DNA from: JAFTYR01 sp964571375
GTDB taxonomy: Bacteria; Pseudomonadota; Gammaproteobacteria; Burkholderiales; Burkholderiaceae_F
DNA length: 8,271 bases
Reading direction: 5' to 3'
Assembly: GCA_964571375.1 (NCBI GenBank)
Contig: CAZNBL010000057.1
Location: forward strand, 1-8,271
Shown here: piece after piece, positions 4,468-8,271 of the stretch
Layout: every line of letters starts with the position of its first letter
Numbering within the stretch: position 1 is the first letter of the stretch
Notes under the pieces: generated by a model
Told to the model about the DNA's origin: nothing
Database searches by the model: none
The model's input: only the letters and a program-made list of their open reading frames with translations
Translations under genes and position numbers: made by a program

Positions 4468-6978
4468 TCAGAGAGAAGCGGCGGGCGGGTTGCTGCGGTC
4501 TTTGAGGACGGCTTTGATGGCGTCCGAGCCGCTTAAGCCGAGATCGGTGTAATGCTTGATGGCGGCGAGATCCTCGGGAGATGTCGAGTACTGCAGTTTG
4601 GCGTAGTCATCGACAAAGAGGCGGTAGATGCCGGTGCCGTGTTCGCTTCGGACAAAGATTTCGGAATAGACGCCCGCAATCGTGTGGACGGTTTTTAACT
4701 GCTGAAAGAGTCCTTCGGACATCTCCAGATATTTCTTTTCACGTACGCGTTCGATCGATTCGGCTTTCTGTCCCAACAGACACATGGTTGCTGAGTTTTC
4801 GGCAATAGCGCGTCCGCTCTCATTTTCATAAAGGTCGTTGACCGACTGAGTCGCAATCACAACCGTGCCGTTGTACTTTCTGAATTTTCGATAGGCACCT
4901 TCCATGAATCGGGCGACTTCACCTTCTTTTAATAAGTCCCAGGCTTCGTCGACGATCACGATTTTCTTGCGGGAGCGGTCGCCGAGATAAACCTCATGCT
5001 GAATCTGCATGATGAGCTGCAGAAGTACGACCTGACGCAGATGCTTTCTGCCCTGCAGTTCGTCGAGCTCGAGAACGGTGAGGCGGTTTTTGAAGCTCAC
5101 GTTATTGCCGCGGGAAAAATACTTGCCCCAGGGCGAGTGAGCGGTAAAGGGGTAGAGCTGGGAACCCAAGTCTTTAAGTCGCTGATCTTCGGATTCAAGA
5201 AGGGCGCCTGCGAGATCGTCGACGACGAGCGTGTTGCCTTTTTCCTTCCAGAGCTTATTTAGGATTCGCTTCAAACCGGTGACCTGGACGTCGTCGAGAT
5301 TACCTTTCATCGAAGCCATATTTAAAAGAAGGCTGACCAAGGTATCTTCTTCATCCTCGTAGTTGGCAATCAGCTCAAAGGGATTCATGCGGATGTCCTT
5401 GGAGTCGTCGAACTGCAGGAAGTCGCCCCGGAAGTCTTCGCAGAGTTTCTTATAGGATTTGCCGGCGTCGATTACCCAGATCTGGGCGCCTTCCGATAAA
5501 TAAGAGACGATGAGGTCGTTGATGAAAAAGGACTTGCCGCTGCCCGATTGCGCGGCGATGACGCAGTTTTTATTGGAACCGGTATCGTGGAGCGAAAAAC
5601 TCATGATCTGGCCGTTGCGGCTGCTCATCAATAAGTGAGGCGTTCCCGTTCCTTTCCATTCTCCGAAAAGCGGAATGATGACCGCGGCCTGTTCGGTAGT
5701 CAGCGTCTTATAGCGGAAGAGTCTCTGTACATTGTCTTTATCTGCGTTAAAGGGCAGAGACTCGGCAAATATCGGAATCTGCGCGTACTTGTCGACCATC
5801 AGCGTGAAGCCTTTTTCTCTCCAGGCATTGCAGAGATTTTGGGCGTTCATTTCACAGGACTTGGCGGTTTTGCCCCAAACCAATACGGAAAAAGACATCA
5901 GAAGCGGCTTGGCGCCTTTGCGGAAACTTTCATCCAGGATGTCGAACGAGAGTTTCTTATCCATCAGCTCCGGACTGAAATGCGCCATCGGACCGAATGC
6001 CTGATTGACGGTGAATTGTCGTTTGCGGGTAACTTTGCCTTTTAACTCGTCTCTGTCCGGAAAATAAAGATTGCAGCAGACGGCAAACGGACAGTCGACT
6101 TCGCTGTCGCTGCCGTCAAGCGGACCGATGTAGTGCATGGCTGAACCGAAGTAATAGAGTTCCGGCAGTTGTTTGGCAGAAAGCGTGCGGCAGTACATAC
6201 GGTCGCCGAGCCTTAAGTCATCGGTCGACATTGCAATATCGGTATCCCAGTCGAAGACCTGACAGGAGAGAGGTTTTTCTTTTTCCCAGAGACCGAGCCG
6301 GTTGTTTTTCCAGCGGGCGTTGTCCGACCAGTTGCAGAGTGTTTGCATGAGGCGAAGATAAGTGTCGGCATCGATCTGCTCGGGTGCAAGTTCAAGCGTG
6401 GTGACGGCAGACTTGACGTTCACCGTCAGTGCTTTGAGTTCATCGAGTTCTTCTTCGCTCGGCTGAATGTTTTTGATAGGAACGATGACGGAAATGATGA
6501 GTTTTAAGTCGCAGACCAGGCCGTTGGAATAAAGCGCGCCCTTGGCGGTTTTGGTCACTAACGGATCAGAGGTGTGCCTGCGCAGAAATCGGATACGTTC
6601 TTCGACGGCAGACGATAGATCCGGGTCGGTGCATTTGCCGTAACGAAGCCGGCGGTACGCGTCGAGCTTTGATTCAATATCGGGAGATCGGAAGAGACAC
6701 ATCTGAATGACGGTGTCGGCGGGAAAGTTAATTTGAAGCAATCCCTTGATACGCTCCTGCAGTGCTTCCGAAGTGCCGTTGAGCGGTGTGCAGAGATAAC
6801 CGAAGGCGGCTGCCCTGCCGTCAAGCAAAAAGAGATGACTTTCAGGATCGAAGGCAAGAGGGCGGAGCAGTGAAGCCAAGCGCTCGTCGCTTTCGCCTTT
6901 GACTTCTCTGGAAGGCGCCTCTTCGGTAAAGCTCTTAATAGAAGAGAGAGTGCTGCGTAAATTCTCAATAAAAGACAT
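4468..6978 (-). CDS. traC: TraC, VirB4-type conjugation ATPase (F-type)
   Basis: The product has 836 residues, close to F TraC (875 aa). TraC/VirB4 ATPases sit at the inner face of the inner membrane and power pilus assembly and transfer. The N-terminal half (about 1-430) fits the F-type TraC domain. The C-terminal half is a RecA-like motor: Walker A AAQSGSGKS with K482, Walker B KKIVIVDEAW with D677 and E678, and the downstream VVIATQSVNDL with Q711. The end (GIYRLFVDDYAKLQYSTSPED, about 783-803) matches the F TraC C-terminus in pattern. All nucleotide-binding residues look intact and there is no frameshift, so the gene appears functional. AAGGAA overlaps the dsbC stop codon and serves as Shine-Dalgarno; the spacing to dsbC is eight bases. 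Confidence 0.93.
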   Translation of the reverse strand: MSFIENLRSTLSSIKSFTEEAPSREVKGESDERLASLLRPLAFDPESHLFLLDGRAAAFGYLCTPLNGTSEALQERIKGLLQINFPADTVIQMCLFRSPDIESKLDAYRRLRYGKCTDPDLSSAVEERIRFLRRHTSDPLVTKTAKGALYSNGLVCDLKLIISVIVPIKNIQPSEEELDELKALTVNVKSAVTTLELAPEQIDADTYLRLMQTLCNWSDNARWKNNRLGLWEKEKPLSCQVFDWDTDIAMSTDDLRLGDRMYCRTLSAKQLPELYYFGSAMHYIGPLDGSDSEVDCPFAVCCNLYFPDRDELKGKVTRKRQFTVNQAFGPMAHFSPELMDKKLSFDILDESFRKGAKPLLMSFSVLVWGKTAKSCEMNAQNLCNAWREKGFTLMVDKYAQIPIFAESLPFNADKDNVQRLFRYKTLTTEQAAVIIPLFGEWKGTGTPHLLMSSRNGQIMSFSLHDTGSNKNCVIAAQSGSGKSFFINDLIVSYLSEGAQIWVIDAGKSYKKLCEDFRGDFLQFDDSKDIRMNPFELIANYEDEEDTLVSLLLNMASMKGNLDDVQVTGLKRILNKLWKEKGNTLVVDDLAGALLESEDQRLKDLGSQLYPFTAHSPWGKYFSRGNNVSFKNRLTVLELDELQGRKHLRQVVLLQLIMQIQHEVYLGDRSRKKIVIVDEAWDLLKEGEVARFMEGAYRKFRKYNGTVVIATQSVNDLYENESGRAIAENSATMCLLGQKAESIERVREKKYLEMSEGLFQQLKTVHTIAGVYSEIFVRSEHGTGIYRLFVDDYAKLQYSTSPEDLAAIKHYTDLGLSGSDAIKAVLKDRSNPPAASL

Positions 6979-6986
6979 CGCATTCC

Positions 6987-7823
6987 TTATTGACGGTTGT
7001 TTTTCATACGGTCGGTGGTTCTCTTTAACGCCTCTCTTAATTCCTCGGCTTCTTTTTCGAGCCCGGCGTCACCTTCTTTAAGCCAGGATGCGAGGTCTTT
7101 CGGTTTGCCGGCGGTAAACCGTCCGTCGGGCGCAATCACAAAGGGGACGCTTCGGATGCCGAGCATGTGGGAAGCAATCAGAAGTCTTTCGTAGGCGGCG
7201 CTGCAGGAGGCGTTTTCTTTTGAGGGAAGAGATTCAAGAGTTCGAGCGGTAAAAGCATCGAGCTTTTTCGCATCGCTCTTTTCTGTAGTACAAGCGAGAT
7301 GTTTGACCAGACGGGCAGATTCATCGCCCAAGGCGGGGACTGCGACAATTAAGAAGCGGTAGTCTTTTCTGAGTGCTTCGGCTTTGTCGGAACGGATCTC
7401 GTTAATAAGTTCATGGCACCAGCGGCAGAGCGGGTCTGCAAAGACGAAGACTTCTTTGCTGCCGTTACCGACCGTGATCGCAGAAAAGTCCGAAGTTTTA
7501 AAACCCATCTCGGATAAACGGATATGGGTAAAGTTGTTTCGCATACCGCGCACATTGTCGAGTTTTTGTTTGGTCCACGCGTCAAAAAGCGTTCCGCCGA
7601 TGACATAGCGTCCGGTCTCATTTAAGAAGAAGATTTTTCCGTCTTCGGTTTCGACGGCACGCAGTGTTTTGATCGGTACTTCGACAAAGTCTTTGATCTT
7701 CGGTAACTGTCTGATCATTTCATTGGAGACGGCGTCTGCTGCTGCTGCCGCACTGTTGAACAGAGATAAAAGAGAAAAGGCGCCGGCCGCAAAAAGACTT
7801 CGCATATAGAGATGTGGGTGCAT
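6987..7823 (-). CDS. dsbC: DsbC-like thiol:disulfide isomerase
   Basis: This exported protein of 278 residues has a signal peptide at about 7-28 (hydrophobic run ending in AAAAA-DA). An N-terminal dimerisation domain (about 35-105) contains YVIGGTLFDAW, comparable to the DsbC segment around YVLQGD. A thioredoxin fold follows with active site FADPLCRWCHEL (C133 and C136) and cis-proline P227 in SVPFVI. C178 and C207 may form the second, structural disulfide as in E. coli DsbC. The C-terminal tail (about 250-278) is charged and helical, beyond the usual end. E. coli DsbC has CGYC, so CRWC is a variant. Conjugation operons of the F and SXT types often carry such isomerases to fold cysteine-rich periplasmic Tra proteins. 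The ATG at 7823 is preceded by only a weak GGA; an internal ATG at residue 7 would also leave a full signal peptide. Confidence 0.87.
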   Translation of the reverse strand: MHPHLYMRSLFAAGAFSLLSLFNSAAAAADAVSNEMIRQLPKIKDFVEVPIKTLRAVETEDGKIFFLNETGRYVIGGTLFDAWTKQKLDNVRGMRNNFTHIRLSEMGFKTSDFSAITVGNGSKEVFVFADPLCRWCHELINEIRSDKAEALRKDYRFLIVAVPALGDESARLVKHLACTTEKSDAKKLDAFTARTLESLPSKENASCSAAYERLLIASHMLGIRSVPFVIAPDGRFTAGKPKDLASWLKEGDAGLEKEAEELREALKRTTDRMKNNRQ

Positions 7824-8053
7824 AAAGAATCCGGATGAGAAAAGAGGTTCAGCCGTGAGCTGCGGATAAACAGACTCGGTCTGCCTGATTGTTGACGGAT
7901 GCTTTCGGAGATAAGGAAGAAAAGAAGCGGAAGTCGCTGTCGCAAATCAGCAATGCGTATTCGGAATCGGCAAATTGCACTTTTAGCCGGGAAAAGGAAG
8001 CGTGCTTTCTATAAAGAAGTAAGAAAAAAAAGCTCGGAAATGCGGTTTCGGGC

Positions 8054-8071
8054 AAAAAACAACAGTTTTTT
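8054..8071. repeat. A/T-rich inverted repeat
   Basis: AAAAAAC (8054-8060) and GTTTTTT (8065-8071) form a perfect dyad with loop AACA. It may act as a weak terminator for plus-strand transcripts or be a bent-DNA element. Confidence 0.3.
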
Positions 8072-8088
8072 TAAAGAAAAATACCTTT

Positions 8089-8146
8089 AAGGGGGACGGA
8101 ATGCGGATTTTTCTCTTCTGATGAACCTGTTGTCTGCAGGCTTTTT
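8089..8146 (+). promoter_or_regulatory. Possible leader: tiny ORF followed by hairpin and T tract
   Basis: AAGGGGG at about 8089-8095 precedes an ATG (8101) that opens a six-codon ORF (MRIFLF, stop 8119-8121). CCTG/CAGG (8126-8129 and 8137-8140) then forms a short hairpin followed by C and five T. This is the layout of a leader peptide with attenuator, but the stem is only 4 bp and no promoter was identified. Confidence 0.25.
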
Positions 8147-8228
8147 CACGTGTTTTCGATAAAAACATGCGGGGTAGCAATGAATTTCCAAATTATTACA
8201 ATCGGAAACACTCTCCATAAGTGATTGT

Positions 8229-8271
8229 TAAATTTACGTAAAACGTTGTAAATCGTTTTAAAGCTGTTTAA
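8229..8271. repeat. TAAA motifs phased at 10 bp
   Basis: TAAA occurs at 8229-8232, 8239-8242, 8249-8252 and 8259-8262, with TAA at 8269-8271 where the window ends. The period is exactly 10 bp. Part of it also forms the dyad TAAAACG (8239-8245) / CGTTTTA (8254-8260). Helically phased AT steps can bend DNA or form iteron-like binding sites. The array may continue past the window. Confidence 0.45.

Larger units (their letters stand above)
7824..8271. other. Region without convincing gene upstream of dsbC
   Basis: No frame here shows a recognisable protein. Open frames of 60-75 codons exist on both strands but have TTG starts or no Shine-Dalgarno and low-complexity products. No strong sigma70 promoter for dsbC was found on the minus strand. 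Structures seen: an A6C-AACA-GT6 hairpin at 8054-8071, a tiny plus-strand ORF with a good ribosome site at 8089-8121, a hairpin with T tract at 8126-8146, a short ORF of 14 codons at 8180-8224 (MNFQIITIGNTLHK), and a 10-bp-periodic AT array at the right edge. Confidence 0.5.

Noticed and set aside
5635..6045. Plus-strand ORF of 136 codons within traC
   Set aside because: It is a shadow of the well-supported traC frame.
7849..8055. Minus-strand ORF of 68 codons upstream of dsbC
   Set aside because: It needs a TTG start with no Shine-Dalgarno and shows no resemblance to TraA, TraV or other expected neighbours.
7899..8090. Plus-strand ORF of 63 codons, very basic
   Set aside because: The Lys/Arg richness follows from purine-rich DNA, no ribosome site precedes it and no domain is visible.
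1..8271. CRISPR arrays, insertion sequences, integrases or toxin-antitoxin pairs
   Set aside because: No regularly spaced repeats of CRISPR size, no transposase or recombinase motifs, and no partner gene beside the XRE regulator were seen.

Overview
The window looks like chromosomal DNA of a Gram-negative proteobacterium of roughly balanced base composition. Three things point that way: both tRNA genes encode their CCA ends, the sigma70-type promoters are near consensus, and there are an exported DsbC-like protein and F-type conjugation genes. A gut-associated beta- or gammaproteobacterium would fit the cysteine desulfidase gene, but that placement is a guess.

Left part (1-2862, all minus strand). 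A regulator of the XRE family is followed by tRNA-Arg(ACG), then an O6-alkylguanine-DNA methyltransferase (ogt), then an L-cysteine desulfidase (cyuA) ending in a strong rho-independent terminator. The 322 bases between tRNA-Arg and ogt are dense with structure. They hold three tandem terminator-like hairpins after the tRNA, a near-consensus promoter whose -10 box sits inside a 24-bp dyad, and a second strong terminator between that promoter and ogt. An ORF of 33 codons runs through this second terminator and overlaps the ogt start as ATGA. This reads as either an attenuated ogt leader or a small RNA of about 80 nt.

Middle (2863-3437). A divergent intergenic region carries A-tracts, a probable promoter for the XRE gene and a strong promoter for tRNA-Ser(GGA) on the plus strand. 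The tRNA is followed by its own terminator and then about 250 bases with no recognisable gene.

Right part (3438-7823, minus strand). A tight operon runs dsbC-like thiol isomerase, traC (VirB4-type conjugation ATPase), trbI-like membrane protein, and traF/trhF-like S26 signal-peptidase homologue. Spacings are 2 to 17 bases and each gene has its own Shine-Dalgarno sequence. The order matches the middle of an F/SXT-type conjugation operon, but traW, traU and the rest do not follow: the operon stops 320 bases before tRNA-Ser. Upstream of dsbC there are 448 bases without a convincing gene. The four genes therefore appear to be an intact but isolated piece of a type IV secretion locus, either a remnant, a split cluster or a domesticated set. 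The peptidase homologue has a cysteine where family members carry the nucleophilic serine.
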